Source: a virus
Virus record (IMG/VR): IMGVR_UViG_3300025674_000217
Coordinates: 1-31,510 of that record
Strand: one strand, 5' to 3'
Length of the DNA: 31,510 nucleotides
Part shown: positions 31,228 to 31,510 of the stretch, piece by piece
Layout: the number at the start of each line of letters is the position of its first letter
Numbering within the stretch: the first letter of the stretch is position 1
Program-made: the position numbers and the translations under genes
The notes under the pieces: model-generated
Database searches by the model: none
Told to the model about the DNA's origin: nothing
The model's input: the letters and a program-made list of their open reading frames with translations, nothing else

Positions 31228-31510
31228 TTAGCACCAAGTTGGTCCGAGATCTATATCGGCAACAACTGGAACTTTGAGTGGTATAGCATTCTCCATGATC
31301 AATTTTAAGTCAAGACTTTCTTGCTCAGAATTGACCATGCAGTTAATTTCATCGTGAACTGGAAGACGTAAATCAAAGCCAGCGCGGTACGCATCAACCA
31401 TAGCTTTCTTTGCTTGGTCTGCTGCAGAGCCTTGAATCAATCGGTTAAGTGCCTTACTGACAAAGGCTCTGTTAAGCTGCTGGTCTGGATACTTCTTCTC
31501 TGCTGCTTCT
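31228..31510 (-). CDS. Family A DNA polymerase (C-terminal part, cut by window edge)
   Basis: Ninety-three codons are present; the gene continues beyond 31510. The sequence contains RAFVSKALNRLIQGSAADQA, matching the O-helix-distal conserved block of PolA-type polymerases, and LRLPVHDEINCMV, motif C with the catalytic His-Asp-Glu. It ends in VADIDLGPTWC-like sequence, typical of polymerase I C-termini (G..W). It would be the replicative polymerase and the first replication gene seen on this strand, upstream of the DUF6378-like gene. Confidence 0.92.
   Translation of the reverse strand, partial: EAAEKKYPDQQLNRAFVSKALNRLIQGSAADQAKKAMVDAYRAGFDLRLPVHDEINCMVNSEQESLDLKLIMENAIPLKVPVVADIDLGPTWC

Overview
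The window is part of a lytic, tailed dsDNA phage genome with short-tail (podovirus, T7-like) virion genes. There is no integrase, repressor, tRNA, rRNA or host housekeeping gene. Genes are packed with short overlaps (ATGA, TAATG). The right edge cuts a DNA polymerase gene, so this is an incomplete genome. No phage RNA polymerase gene lies in the window. An archaeo-eukaryotic-type primase, two helicases and a family A polymerase, together with T7-like head, tail and ejection proteins and small lysine-rich proteins, recall uncultured marine podoviruses, loosely the HMO-2011 / cyanophage / pelagiphage world. That affiliation is from memory and unverified. Most start codons lack a clear Shine-Dalgarno sequence and follow A/T-rich leaders. 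The host cannot be named from the sequence.

Layout. 1-516 is non-coding, with a G-quadruplex motif, a dense family of AGACAC/GTGTCT repeats and a candidate promoter. 517-23820 is the plus-strand late region: small terminase, an acidic small protein, large terminase, an unknown protein, a polyproline protein, portal, a Bbp19-like protein, scaffold, major capsid protein (between two hairpin terminators), tail tubes A and B, and three ejection proteins of about 197, 875 and 1646 aa (like T7 gp14, gp15, gp16). Next come a small basic protein, an unknown structural-looking protein, three small membrane proteins (lysis cassette), a trypsin-like serine protease, four small basic proteins, and two paralogous fibre genes. 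A two-way terminator at 23846-23881 separates this from the minus-strand replication region. Read right to left, that region holds family A DNA polymerase (partial), a DUF6378-like protein, a coiled-coil protein, a probable ssDNA-binding protein, AEP primase, SF1 helicase, SNF2-like SF2 helicase, a small coiled coil and a metallophosphoesterase.

How it fits together. The minus-strand operon would melt, prime, copy and process phage DNA. The plus-strand operon packages that DNA, builds the head and stubby tail, ejects the genome, lyses the cell and recognises the host. The main oddities are these. A trypsin-like protease cargo gene sits in the lysis cassette, flanked by a 93-bp imperfect duplication of the 3' end of the holin gene. 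Two fibre genes share a base but carry unrelated tips, followed by the relic of a third fibre start. The gp16-like ejection protein carries an HExxH metallopeptidase motif. Arrays of short repeats lie upstream of the terminase and of the ssDNA-binding protein.
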